Source of the DNA: Duganella sp. Leaf126 | GTDB lineage: Bacteria > Pseudomonadota > Gammaproteobacteria > Burkholderiales > Burkholderiaceae_D | Length of the DNA stretch: 64,000 nt | Assembly (NCBI RefSeq): GCF_001423125.1 | Contig: NZ_LMNW01000003.1 | Location: 1 to 64,000, forward strand | Reading direction: 5' to 3' | In this document: positions 1 to 9,383 of the stretch, piece after piece | Layout of the letters: the number at the start of each line of letters is the position of its first letter | Position numbering within the stretch: the stretch's first letter is position 1 | Translations under genes and position numbers: made by a program | Notes under the pieces: generated by a model | The model's database searches: none | Told to the model about the DNA's origin: nothing | The model's input: only the letters and a program-made list of their open reading frames with translations

Positions 1-718
<718 letters not shown>

Positions 719-823
719 ACGCTTGTTCTTTTCTCCGTTCTTTAATAACTAAAAATAGTACGAAAAATCGGTGGAAAATGGAGGGGATGATTTTCCCTTA
801 TTTTTCAAAAGGTTATAATTGGT
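719..823 (+). promoter_or_regulatory. CRISPR leader
   Basis: About 105 bases between the cas2 stop and the first repeat are strikingly AT-rich compared with the flanks, with runs such as TTCTTTAATAACTAAAAATA and TTTTTCAAAAGG. TTATAAT near 814-820 would serve as a -10 element for the pre-crRNA. Position (cas2-proximal) and composition fit a type I-E leader and give the array its polarity. I did not find an unambiguous IHF site by eye. Confidence 0.8.
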
Positions 824-2055
824 GTGTTCCCCGCGCTCGCGGGGATGAACCGGCTGGCAGCGGCGAGCCGACCCGCCGGCTGAAGTGTTCCCCGCGCTCG
901 CGGGGATGAACCGCTGACTGTTGGTAAGCACCCTTCCGCGCCACCGTGTTCCCCGCGCTCGCGGGGATGAACCGCCAGGCGGACGCCGATTACCGTAGCG
1001 TGCGCAGTGTTCCCCGCGCTCGCGGGGATGAACCGGCCGACCAGGCAATCGTGAATCGCGTTTCCGGGTGTTCCCCGCGCTCGCGGGGATGAACCGGCCT
1101 TTCTAAACGTTGAGGTGTCCGCCGACGTGTGTTCCCCGCGCTCGCGGGGATGAACCGATAACCAACGGCAACGAACAGTATCAGGGGACGTGTTCCCCGC
1201 GCTCGCGGGGATGAACCGCTTCTGATAGGTTCATGGCTTCTAACCCTGATGTGTTCCCCGCGCTCGCGGGGATGAACCGTCCTCGGGCAGCGCATAGGTC
1301 TGCTCGGTGGCCGTGTTCCCCGCGCTCGCGGGGATGAACCGAAATGCTTGGCGGCCAGTTCTGCCGCGAACGAGTGTTCCCCGCGCTCGCGGGGATGAAC
1401 CGAACCTGCAGGGCGGCTTTCACCTCAGTGCGCTGTGTTCCCCGCGCTCGCGGGGATGAACCGGTTGACCGCCTGCCAGGCAATCGCGTCCTGATGTGTT
1501 CTCCGCGCTCGCGGGGATGAACCGCCGCCGCGTTTCTGGCCGCCTGGCAGGTAGTCGTGTTCCCCGCGCTCGCGGGGATGAACCGGCCGAATGGCTGATC
1601 AACAACAGCCACCGCCTGTGTTCCCCGCGCTCGCGGGGATGAACCGGCGACGGACAACAGCGACAATTCCTTCGACTCGTGTTCCCCGCGCTCGCGGGGA
1701 TGAACCGGGCAGATGACGTCTCAAATTGGCCTGTTTTCAGTGTTCCCCGCGCTCGCGGGGATGAACCGTCGGTCACGGCCTGGAAGAACGTCAAGCCGGA
1801 GTGTTCCCCGCGCTCGCGGGGATGAACCGCAGGCCAAGAAGGAAGAAGATAAACCGAAGAAGTGTTCCCCGCGCTCGCGGGGATAAACCGGGCATCCCTG
1901 CCGCAATAAATCCGTGGGCGATGTGTTCCCCGCGCTCGCGGGGATAAACCGCCCAGGCCGCGCTGGGTGTTCCTGCGCTCGCGGGGGTGAACCGATGTTC
2001 GAGCAATTCAAATCCTCACTCACGAGGTGTTCCCCGCGCTCGCGGGGATGAACTG
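824..2055 (+). CRISPR. Type I-E CRISPR array, 21 repeats
   Basis: The 29-base repeat begins GTGTTCCCCGCGCTCGCGG and ends GGATGAACCG, with a stem CCCCGCGCTCGCGGGG typical of type I-E. Repeats start at 824, 885, 946, 1007, 1068, 1129, 1190, 1251, 1313, 1374, 1435, 1496, 1557, 1618, 1679, 1740, 1801, 1862, 1923, 1967 and 2027. Spacers are 32 bases, except one of 33 (1280-1312) and one cut to 15 (1952-1966). Leader-side repeats are identical. Changes appear distally: one C to T at 1496, GATAAACCG at 1862 and 1923, a 28-base variant at 1967, and AACTG at the end of the last repeat. This fits leader-end growth and trailer-end decay. Confidence 0.98.
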
Positions 2056-2087
2056 CCGGCAGGCAACCGGAGGACTGCCAGGGCCCA

Positions 2088-2178
2088 TTGCTCCCCACGC
2101 CCGCAGGGGTGCCCCGCGCACCGTCGAGCTACTGAGCAGCCACGGCGACGTGTTGCCTTCCCTCGCAAGGATAGCCCG
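2088..2178 (+). repeat. Decayed CRISPR repeats beyond the array end
   Basis: At 2088-2116, exactly 61 bases after the last repeat, 21 of 29 bases match the consensus, including TCCCC and the CCG end. At 2150-2178, after a 33-base gap, 20 of 29 match (GTGTT, CTCGC, GGAT, CCG). Both lie in repeat-spacer register, so they look like fossil repeats with 32- and 33-base fossil spacers. The second also overlaps the end of the PLD-like remnant on the other strand, so its match may be partly coincidental. Confidence 0.6.
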
Positions 2179-2416
2179 GTCATATAGCTTTGCCACCGCC
2201 ACGGGCTTGCATTGTATTCGGTGCAAATGCGGGGTTGTTGCCATCGCCGTTCTATTCGCTGTCGCGAAAATCGTGCGCACGGTGATGCGCCGCCCTCGTG
2301 CTGCACCCAGCTCGTCCAGCACCGGCGGATGGAGTGCTTCGTGGATGGTTCCGGGCAGGGTGTCGCCCACCCTGGGCGGTGGCTTTTACCGCCAGGAAGG
2401 ATTCGAACAGGGCGCG
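2166..2416 (-). pseudogene. Remnant of a phospholipase-D-like gene
   Basis: Reading the minus strand from 2416, one frame gives RALFESFLAVKATAQ. After a frame change near 2375 another gives IHEALHPPVLDELGAARGRR and VRTIF, down to about YDRAILAREGN. These align in order with residues 166-252 of the PLD-like protein at 3660-5333 (RGLFESLLAFIATAQ, IYEARHAPVLDALRAARERG, VRIIY, ADAGIAREKN). Only the segment before the first HKD motif survives, frameshifted and without a start. It lies between the CRISPR trailer and the curA stop, and is probably a decayed partial duplicate of that gene or of a paralogue. Confidence 0.65.
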
Positions 2417-2426
2417 CAGCGCCCAT

Positions 2427-3446
2427 TCACTCCCCAACCCGCACCACCAGCTTCCCAAAATTCCGCCCCTCCAGCAGCCCCATAAAGGCCTGCGGCGCTG
2501 CATCGAGACCGTCGACGATGTCTTCGCGGTACCGTACTTTTCCGGCGGCGATCCATGAGGCCATCTCTTTGTAGAACGCCGGGCGCTGGGCGACGAATTC
2601 GCGCTGGATGAAGCCGCGAATGGTCAGGCTGCGGCTCAGCACTTCGCGCATGAAGCCGGGGAAACGGTCGGGGCCGGGGCGCGGTGCGACATCGTTGTAT
2701 TGGGCGATCAGGCCGCATACGGGCACCCGCGCGAATTCGTTCAACAGGGGGAAGACGGCTTCCCAGACGTGGCCGCCGACGTTTTCGAAGTAGACATCGA
2801 TCCCTTGCGGGCACGCGGCCTGGAGCTGGTCGGCGAAGTCCGGTGCGCGGTGGTCGACGACGGCGTCGAAGCCGAGTTCGTTGCGCAGGAAATCGCACTT
2901 GTCCTTGCCGCCCGCGATGCCGACTGCGCGCGCGCCCTTGATCCTGGCGATCTGGCCGACCGCCGACCCCACGGCGCCGCTGGCGGCAGCGACCACCACG
3001 GTTTCACCTTCTTTTGGCTGGCCGATCGTCAGCAGGCCGGCGTACGCGGTAAAACCTGGCATGCCGAGCACGCCGAGCGCCGTGCTGACGGGCGCGGCGG
3101 ACGGATCGAGCTTGCGCAGCGTGGAGGCGTCGGCGATGGCATAGCTTTGCCAGCCGGAGTGGGACAGCACGATGTCGCCTTCGGCAAACGCGGGGTCGCG
3201 TGACGTGATGACGCGGCCGACAGTGCCGCCTTCCATCACGTCGCCAACTTCCAGCGGCGCGGCGTAGGATTTCGCGGCGCTCATGCGGCCGCGCATGTAC
3301 GGGTCCAGCGACAGGTACAGGATTTTCAGCAGCACCTGGCCGTCGCCCGGCTCGGCCACTGGTACGGTCTCGAACTTGAAATTGTCAGGCGTCGGCTTGC
3401 CTTCGGGGCGGCTGGCCAGCAGGATGCGGCGGTTTTGTTGGTTCAA
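2427..3446 (-). CDS. curA: NADPH-dependent oxidoreductase, CurA/MDR type
   Basis: The 339-residue protein belongs to the medium-chain reductase subfamily of E. coli CurA (NADPH-dependent curcumin/alkenal reductase) and leukotriene B4 12-hydroxydehydrogenase. Visible landmarks are LYLSLDPYMRGRMS near residue 45, VVVAAASGAVGSAVGQIA (Rossmann glycine motif, about 150-168), and YFENVGGHVWEAVFPLLN. It lacks the zinc ligands of true alcohol dehydrogenases. It probably reduces activated C=C bonds of enals and enones in the cytosol. The frame opens with TTG preceded by AAAGG; I found no better ATG. It is transcribed towards the CRISPR trailer and has no operon partner. Confidence 0.85.
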   Translation of the reverse strand: MNQQNRRILLASRPEGKPTPDNFKFETVPVAEPGDGQVLLKILYLSLDPYMRGRMSAAKSYAAPLEVGDVMEGGTVGRVITSRDPAFAEGDIVLSHSGWQSYAIADASTLRKLDPSAAPVSTALGVLGMPGFTAYAGLLTIGQPKEGETVVVAAASGAVGSAVGQIARIKGARAVGIAGGKDKCDFLRNELGFDAVVDHRAPDFADQLQAACPQGIDVYFENVGGHVWEAVFPLLNEFARVPVCGLIAQYNDVAPRPGPDRFPGFMREVLSRSLTIRGFIQREFVAQRPAFYKEMASWIAAGKVRYREDIVDGLDAAPQAFMGLLEGRNFGKLVVRVGE

Positions 3447-3659
3447 GGTAGGACCTTTCGATGGTGTAGATAGGAATGAAAAGCATCAGCCTTCTCGCTG
3501 AAGGGTACTTGACCTGTGGAGCGGAAATTTTAACGGTCCACACGATTTGGAGGCGCCCGGGACGATGACGATTCAAGCCGCTGTTGACCGTCTCATTTTC
3601 GTGGCGCGCCGGCGTTTCCGACGGTGGCGGCAAGGTAGTGGCAACGCTGGCGGCTTTCG

Positions 3660-5333
3660 CTACACCGCGCTGCGCGCAAAGTACCTGCGCTGGCGGCTGC
3701 GGAACCCGGTGCCGTAATACGCCTGCGCCCAGCTGCAGTCCTCATTGAGCGGGTTGCTGGCGAAGAAGGTGCCGTTTGCCAGCGCCGCGCGCACGGCGTC
3801 GCGGAAGGCGTAGTGCGTGTACGACCGCATGAATTCGCCGAGGTAGATGTCGGCCACTTCCTCGTCGCCGGCGATGACCAGCATGTTTTCGTCGTTCTGC
3901 TTGCTCGAGGCGAGGCTGAAGTTGGCCGAGCCGCTGATGACCAGCGGACGCTTGCCCAGCGGGTCGATCAGCATGAACTTGGTGTGGATGAATTGCACAT
4001 GCTGCGCCATGGCGTTGCTGCGTTCCAGCAGAAACTGGTCGAGCGCGTTGGTGCGCAAATAGGCGCCCATCGCGACGCGGCCGCTCTCCGTGGCGCGGAT
4101 TTCCTTGACGATGTGGCGGATCTTGTCCACCTGCTGCCTGTTGCCTTTCAGACCGTCCATCAGCACGTAGCGCATGCCACGGTGTTCGGGCGCGAGCGCC
4201 CGGCCCAGCTTGTCGTCGATGGAAAATGCCAGTGTCAGCAGCACCGCGTCGGCGCGCTGGATTTCGGCGATATAGCGGTCCAGCGCGTCGCGCTGCTGGC
4301 GCGGGCTGAACACGGGCGTGCAGCCGTCCGGCCACTGCGCCGGCAGCGGAAATGCGCTGGTGACCGCGGCGCGCAGCGCCACGCCGGACGGATCGGCAGC
4401 GAGCAGCGTCCAGTAGTCCAGAAATTGCTGCGCCACGTTGGCGTCCCACACTTCGTGGCCCGTGTTGAGCTGGCCGAAGAAGCCGTTGGGCGACCAGTTC
4501 AGCGAGCCGCCCCAGACGGCGCTGGGTGCGCCTTGCTGCGACAGCACGATGAACTTGTTGTGGGCGATGTAGCCGGGGTTTTTTTCACGCGCGATGCCGG
4601 CATCGGCCAGCTGCGCCAGGTCGAGTTCGCCGATATTGTCTTCGCGCGGAAACGCCGGATGGTGATCGTCGCCATTGCGCTTGGCGTCGTAGATGATGCG
4701 CACGGCAACGCCGCGTTCGCGTGCGGCGCGCAGGGCATCGAGCACCGGCGCATGGCGTGCCTCGTAGATGGCTGCATGCAGCGCATCGCCTGCTTGCGCG
4801 GTGGCGATAAACGCCAGCAGGGATTCGAACAGGCCGCGGCTCAGCCAGTCGAAGGCCTGGTTGTTGGGCACGTCTTCCGGCGCGCGGTTGGCGAAGCGCC
4901 TGGCGTACTCCTGGGCGGCAATCGCGCCGCGGTTGAAATGGATGGCGTGGCCGGACCGGGTGCGGGTGATCGTGCGCACCGGTATCTCCACTTCGGCCAG
5001 CACGTCGAGCATGGCGGGCGTGCCGCCGAGGGCGACGATGCGGTAGGTGTACTCGACGCCGGGGCGCACCGTGTAGTCGGCCCACTGGAAGGTTTGCAGC
5101 GGATGCTTGCGGGTGGACACGGCCGTACCCTTGTCGAGGCCGGGGTCGGTGCTGGCGTAGCGTTTTTGCGCGGTGAGCCAGTCGGCGCGGCCGGTGCCGT
5201 GGTCGGCGCGGTGGATGGCGTAGCCTTGCAGCTGGCCGGCGCGCGCTGCGGGCCAGTCGAAGCCGAAAAAGACCACGTGGCTGCCGGCAATCGCCTGCAC
5301 GTGCAGGCCCCCATCGGTGCGTTGTGCGCGCAT
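3660..5333 (-). CDS. Phospholipase-D-like protein with N-terminal FN3-like domain
   Basis: 557 residues. Residues 15-125 look like a fibronectin-III-type beta domain (GYAIHRADHGTGRADWL, YTYRIVAL). Two PLD domains follow. The second HKD motif is complete (His450-Thr-Lys452, Asp457, then GSANFS). The first reads His258-Asn-Lys260 but has Ser265 where Asp is usual, followed by GGSLNWS. No signal peptide is visible, so it is probably cytosolic or exported by another route. The start is the ATG after AGGAG at suitable spacing. The substrate is unknown: phospholipid or nucleic-acid phosphodiester are both possible. A decayed partial copy lies at 2166-2416. Confidence 0.8.
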   Translation of the reverse strand: MRAQRTDGGLHVQAIAGSHVVFFGFDWPAARAGQLQGYAIHRADHGTGRADWLTAQKRYASTDPGLDKGTAVSTRKHPLQTFQWADYTVRPGVEYTYRIVALGGTPAMLDVLAEVEIPVRTITRTRSGHAIHFNRGAIAAQEYARRFANRAPEDVPNNQAFDWLSRGLFESLLAFIATAQAGDALHAAIYEARHAPVLDALRAARERGVAVRIIYDAKRNGDDHHPAFPREDNIGELDLAQLADAGIAREKNPGYIAHNKFIVLSQQGAPSAVWGGSLNWSPNGFFGQLNTGHEVWDANVAQQFLDYWTLLAADPSGVALRAAVTSAFPLPAQWPDGCTPVFSPRQQRDALDRYIAEIQRADAVLLTLAFSIDDKLGRALAPEHRGMRYVLMDGLKGNRQQVDKIRHIVKEIRATESGRVAMGAYLRTNALDQFLLERSNAMAQHVQFIHTKFMLIDPLGKRPLVISGSANFSLASSKQNDENMLVIAGDEEVADIYLGEFMRSYTHYAFRDAVRAALANGTFFASNPLNEDCSWAQAYYGTGFRSRQRRYFARSAV

Positions 5334-5420
5334 GGCTGTCTCCTGACCGATCAGAAGCAGTCAGCTTAGGCCTGCGCGGTGGAGCTGGCCTTGGGGTAGC
5401 GCACGCCAGCGGCGCGCGGG

Positions 5421-6356
5421 TCAAGGATGGGGCGGCAGGGGGGCGGCAGCAGGCACTTCGGTGGCCGGGTACAGCAGCGCTTCCTGCGACAGGTCCGGCT
5501 CGATCAGTTCGGGCGGCAAGTTCACCGGCTTATCATGCATGGGAATGGCGAACGGTTTCGGCGGCTGCAGCGGGCGCGGCGTGGCGACCGGTTTGGGCGC
5601 CGGTTCGCCGTCCAGCTCGAACGTGATCAGCGTATCGTCGGGCCATTTGTCGTCGCCGAGCGGGGCATTGAAGGTTGTCGGCTGGCCGCCCACCGGTATC
5701 GCCTGCTGGCGCGCACCTGCCGTGTAGGTGATGCGGTCGTAGGGCGCCGGCGCGTCGAACACCTTGTCCTTCTCGCACGGGCCTTTTTCAAACCAGCTCT
5801 TGGCGTCGAGCAGCAAACGCTCGCGCAACATGTCTTTTTTCAGGATCCGCACCTGGACTTCGCAGGCCAGCCGCAAGTCGCCCAGCCGCAGCACATTGGG
5901 TGGCAGGTCCGGCGTGCGCACGTAGGCGACCGGGTGCTCGTAGCGGCCGGCCGGAAAACGCCGGCTCATCACCACGTAGGCATTGTCGGCCTTGGCGCGG
6001 TCGTTGGGCGGCAGGACGAAGCTCAGGTCCGGGGCCAGCGGCAACGGTACCGACCAGCCCTTGACGGCGATGGCGGCGCTGGACACTTCGGGTACGCCGT
6101 CCTTGTCTTTCGGCGGCAACATGCCTTTGGGCATTTTGTAGCGCAGGGTGGCGCCCGGCGCCAGGCGCGGACTGCGGCGCTCGAACATGTCAACGCCCGC
6201 TTCCAGCGCCGTGTAGCTCCATGCCATCTGCACGGTGCCCGACTGTAAGGGGCCGACGATGGTGACCGTGTCACCGAGCGGAGACGGATGCTGGGCGTTG
6301 GCAAACTGATGGACCAGCAGCAGCGTGGCCAGGGTGAAAGTCGTAAAGTTACGCAT
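5421..6356 (-). CDS. Secreted hypothetical protein
   Basis: From MRNFTTFTLATLLLVHQFANAQ the protein has a clear signal peptide (cleavage after ANA) and 311 residues. I recognise no family. The mature part has two Cys in VxACEVQVRI and KGPCEKDK and a Pro-rich tail (PKPVATPRPLQPPKPF, AAAPLPPHP), which suggests a periplasmic or surface protein. An alternative ATG three codons upstream (6365) is possible; neither has a strong Shine-Dalgarno. It starts only a few bases after the stop of the aminotransferase gene (6370), so the two are probably co-transcribed. Its 3' end lies about 90 bases from the PLD-like gene, which is also on this strand. Confidence 0.7.
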   Translation of the reverse strand: MRNFTTFTLATLLLVHQFANAQHPSPLGDTVTIVGPLQSGTVQMAWSYTALEAGVDMFERRSPRLAPGATLRYKMPKGMLPPKDKDGVPEVSSAAIAVKGWSVPLPLAPDLSFVLPPNDRAKADNAYVVMSRRFPAGRYEHPVAYVRTPDLPPNVLRLGDLRLACEVQVRILKKDMLRERLLLDAKSWFEKGPCEKDKVFDAPAPYDRITYTAGARQQAIPVGGQPTTFNAPLGDDKWPDDTLITFELDGEPAPKPVATPRPLQPPKPFAIPMHDKPVNLPPELIEPDLSQEALLYPATEVPAAAPLPPHP

Positions 6357-6369
6357 GGCTGTCATCGAA

Positions 6370-7521
6370 TTATGGCTGAACGGATTCAAGTCTGGGGTGC
6401 GCTGCAAACCATGGCTGCAGGCGGCTGATGGCTTCCACGATCTGCGCGGTGGAGACGGCAAAACTCATGCGGAAAAAATGGCGGCCGTCCACCGGGTCAA
6501 AGTCGACCCCGGGCGCAGTGGCAACGCCGGTATCGTTCAACAGGCGCTGGCAGAAATCCAGGCTGTCGTCGGTCAGGTGGGCGATGCTGGCATAGATATA
6601 GAAGGCGCCGTCGGGCGGAGCGATGGCGCGCAGGCCCAGGCCGGGCAGGGCCGCCAGCAGCAGGCGGCGGTTTTCCGCATACACGTGCAGGTGGTTATCG
6701 AGCTCGGCCAGGTCGTCGAAGGCGGCCAGCGCCGCGTGCTGGCTCAGCGACGGCGCGGTCAGGAACAGGTTGCCGCAATAGGCCTGGGCGCGGGCCACGT
6801 GGTCGTGCGGCACCAGCAGCCAGCCCAGGCGCCAGCCGGCCATGCTGAAATACTTGGAAAAACTGTTCACCACCAGCGCCTCGGGCGCATAGGCGAGGAT
6901 GGTCTGCGCCGGCGCCACGTAGCTGAGGCCATGATAAATCTCGTCGGAAACGATGCGGATGCCGCGCACCCGGCACACTTCGGCAATCGCGGCCAGCTCC
7001 TCGGCAGCGATGATGGTGCCGGTCGGATTGGCCGGGCTGGCGATGATGACGGCATTGGGCGCCGGCTCAATGGCGGCCAGCGCGGCGGCGGTGAGCTGGT
7101 AGCGCACCTCGGGGCCGCAGGCAATTTCCACCGGCTCCAGGTGCAGGGCCTTGAGGGCATTCCTGTAAGCCACGTAGCCGGGCCGCGCCAGCGCCACCCG
7201 GTCGCCCGGCGATAATAGCGAACTCAAGGCCAGCACCAGCGCCGGCGACGCGCCGCAGGTGAGGATGAAGCGTTCATGGTCGATCGTCACACCGTAACGT
7301 TCCTGGTAGTGCCGCGCCAGCCGGTGCCTGAGCGGCGCGCTTTCCCAGTAGCCCATGGCATCGTCGTCGAGCACCGCGTGGGCGCGGGCCACGGCTGCCG
7401 GCGGTGCGCCGGTGGACGGCTGACCGAATTCCATGTGGATGATGGCGCGTCCCTGCGCCTTGAGGGCGTGGGCCAGGCGGCTGATGGCGAGGGCGTGAAA
7501 CGGTTCGAGTTGGGCTTGCAT
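6370..7521 (-). CDS. PLP-dependent aminotransferase, class I/II
   Basis: 383 residues from the ATG of MQAQLEPFHALAISRLA. Fold-type I hallmarks are EFGQPSTGAPP near the N-terminus, ASPANPTGT (Asn-Pro-x-Gly), SDEIYHGLSY (Asp and Tyr contacting PLP), SFSKYFSMAGWRLGW (Schiff-base Lys) and a C-terminal FRMSFA where the carboxylate-binding Arg sits. It should transfer an amino group between an amino acid and a 2-oxo acid; aspartate, alanine or aromatic substrates cannot be told apart from sequence. Longer upstream frames lack features and run into the promoter region of the divergent exporter gene. Confidence 0.88.
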   Translation of the reverse strand: MQAQLEPFHALAISRLAHALKAQGRAIIHMEFGQPSTGAPPAAVARAHAVLDDDAMGYWESAPLRHRLARHYQERYGVTIDHERFILTCGASPALVLALSSLLSPGDRVALARPGYVAYRNALKALHLEPVEIACGPEVRYQLTAAALAAIEPAPNAVIIASPANPTGTIIAAEELAAIAEVCRVRGIRIVSDEIYHGLSYVAPAQTILAYAPEALVVNSFSKYFSMAGWRLGWLLVPHDHVARAQAYCGNLFLTAPSLSQHAALAAFDDLAELDNHLHVYAENRRLLLAALPGLGLRAIAPPDGAFYIYASIAHLTDDSLDFCQRLLNDTGVATAPGVDFDPVDGRHFFRMSFAVSTAQIVEAISRLQPWFAAHPRLESVQP

Positions 7522-7744
7522 CGTATTGCAGTTTACGTAACGGGTCGGCGATTTTCGTATTGTAAGCCCTGCGCGCGTTACCCGTCGGACGCTGCGGTGC
7601 TGGTCTGCCAGGACAGGGCCGTTACCAGCATTGCAAGGAATAAAACCCCATATAATGAGCGATATTGCAACGATACAAAGGGCCGAAGATGGGCACATGC
7701 TGGAACCCAGGCAGCAGCCGGGGCATACAGGGCGCCGGCAGCCG

Positions 7745-8608
7745 ATGACGGTGCAAAACCATCGTGCGCCAGGCAGCCCCCTGCTGGCCGGACTGGCCTT
7801 GCTGGCCAGCCAGCTCTCGCTCAATGCCGGCGCGGCGGTGGCCAAGCAGCTGTTTCCGGCGGTCGGGGTCGAAGGCGTGACCGCTTACCGCATCGGTTTT
7901 GCGGCCGTGCTGATGATGGCGATCTTCCGCCCCTGGCGCACGCCGCTCACCTTGCCGCAGGCGGGCAGCGTGGCCCTGTACGGCAGCGTGATCGGCCTGA
8001 TGAATCTGCTGATCTACCGTGCTTTCAGCCATATCCCGATGGGTATTGCCGTGGCGATCGAGGTCTGCGGTCCGCTGGCAGTGGCGGTGTGGTCGTCGCG
8101 CCGGCCGCGCGACCTGGTCGCGGTGGCGCTGGCGGTGTTGGGACTGTATTTTCTGTTGCCGCTGCCGGCGTCACACGGCCAGCTTGCGCGACTCGACCCG
8201 GTCGGCATCGCCTATGCAGCGGGCGCAGCGTGCTGCTGGGCCATCTACATCGTGATCGGCAAGCGGGTCTCCGTGATGCACGGCGGCCAGTCGGTAGCCT
8301 GGGGCATGACGGCCGGTGCGCTGTTCATCGTGCCGCTGGGCGTCTGGACTTCGGGACCGGTGCTGCTCACGCCCGCGTTCATGGCCGTGGGACTGGCCAT
8401 CGCCGTCATGTCGAGCGCCTTGCCCTACACGCTGGAGATGTTGTCGATGCGCCGCCTGTCGTCGCGGACGTTCAGCATGTTCAGCAGCGCCACGCCTGCG
8501 CTCAGCGCGCTGGCCGGCATGCTGATGCTGGGCGAGCACCTGACGGCCAGCCAGTGGCTGGCCATCGCCAGCATGGTGGCGGCGTCAGCGCTGGCGACCT
8601 TGCGCTGA
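7745..8608 (+). CDS. rhtA: DMT-family exporter, RhtA-like (threonine/homoserine)
   Basis: From MTVQNHRAPGSPLLAGL the product is 287 residues with about ten membrane helices, the size of E. coli RhtA (295). It shares RhtA blocks such as GIAVAIEVCGPLAVA, SSRRPRDLVAVALAVLGLYF, ACCWAIYIVIGKR and SSALPYTLEM. RhtA exports threonine, homoserine and related amino acids. Earlier in-frame ATGs exist at 7655 and 7697. TATAAT at 7651-7656 overlaps the 7655 start, so that one is unlikely if the box is a real -10. It is divergent from the aminotransferase gene, a pairing that suggests amino-acid homeostasis. Confidence 0.82.
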   Translation: MTVQNHRAPGSPLLAGLALLASQLSLNAGAAVAKQLFPAVGVEGVTAYRIGFAAVLMMAIFRPWRTPLTLPQAGSVALYGSVIGLMNLLIYRAFSHIPMGIAVAIEVCGPLAVAVWSSRRPRDLVAVALAVLGLYFLLPLPASHGQLARLDPVGIAYAAGAACCWAIYIVIGKRVSVMHGGQSVAWGMTAGALFIVPLGVWTSGPVLLTPAFMAVGLAIAVMSSALPYTLEMLSMRRLSSRTFSMFSSATPALSALAGMLMLGEHLTASQWLAIASMVAASALATLR

Positions 8609-8722
8609 CCTGCCAGGCCATGTGGATCGCGATAAAAATGCGCAAAGTTTAATCCGTATCAAACAGAATGCTTGACCAGACAGCTATGGTGAGCGCTTCG
8701 TTCGTCTTCCGGAGCCGCCACC

Positions 8723-9301
8723 ATGCCCACCGTGTCCACTGCGTCTGCTGCCGACAGTACCCGCCGCCTGATTGCCGCCGTCAAAAAACTCGAGGAGTCG
8801 CTGCATACGTCGGGACTGCCGCGCTGGATGTCCCGCCTGCCGGTCTGGTGGCTGAGCTGGCATTACTGCCGCATGCTCGACCATAAAATCGCCCGCATGC
8901 GGCGTATCGCGCACAAGTTCGCTCTGTGGCTGCCGGTCATCCGGGCAGCCGACCAGGACCCGCGCGCCCGGCTCGAGTTCATCGACTGCGACCACAGCAT
9001 GCAGGACGACATCGACGCCACCCGTCATACCATGTGGGAGTTACGGGCCTATTGCATCGACATCGCCACCATGTTCGAGCAGCTCGGCTACCGGTCGGCG
9101 CGCCTGCAGCGCCGCCAGCAGCTGTTCCTGTCCGTGATCGAACAGACCTGCATCCAGGCCGCCACCATGCAGGAAACGCTGGTCGCGCACGACGCCCGCG
9201 TGCTGGCATCGTTGCAGGAACGGGAGCAGCAGACCGGGCAGCAAGCCATGGTGCCGCCACCGGTTGTGCAGGGCGCTGTGCCTGCAGCCCAAGTCGGGTA
9301 A
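8723..9301 (+). CDS. Hypothetical protein, helical
   Basis: 192 residues, ATG preceded by TTCCGGAG. I do not recognise a family. It is rich in predicted helix: IAAVKKLEESLHTSGLP, a Trp-rich segment SRLPVWWLSWHYC, then MWELRAYCIDIATMFEQLGYRSARLQRRQQLF. The tail is Pro/Gln-rich. There is no signal peptide; the short Trp-rich segment might associate peripherally with membrane. It stands alone, and its 3' flank is the 26-bp tandem-repeat array, in a convergent gap with the alcohol dehydrogenase gene. The coding call rests on the Shine-Dalgarno and on codon use like its neighbours. Confidence 0.7.
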   Translation: MPTVSTASAADSTRRLIAAVKKLEESLHTSGLPRWMSRLPVWWLSWHYCRMLDHKIARMRRIAHKFALWLPVIRAADQDPRARLEFIDCDHSMQDDIDATRHTMWELRAYCIDIATMFEQLGYRSARLQRRQQLFLSVIEQTCIQAATMQETLVAHDARVLASLQEREQQTGQQAMVPPPVVQGAVPAAQVG

Positions 9302-9383
9302 CAGGCTTGCTGCATCGGCGGGCCGTATCGCGGCGCGAGCGCAAAATCGTCAGCCGCGCCAGAGCGAAATCGTCGGCGGGCAC

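Noticed and set aside
1036-1495. Spacers sharing CCAGGCAATCG as evidence of self-duplication within the array
   Set aside because: Only 11 bases are shared and the rest of the spacers differ, so coincidence or related targets is as likely.
749-2098. Long minus-strand open frames through the CRISPR array reading RFIPASAGNT / GSSPRARGT / VHPRERGEH
   Set aside because: They are translations of the 29-base repeat in its three frames, a well-known artefact of type I-E arrays, not proteins.
2211-2245. A third fossil CRISPR repeat at about 2214
   Set aside because: Only about 16 of 29 bases match and the gap to the previous one is 35 bases; not clearly above chance in this GC-rich context.
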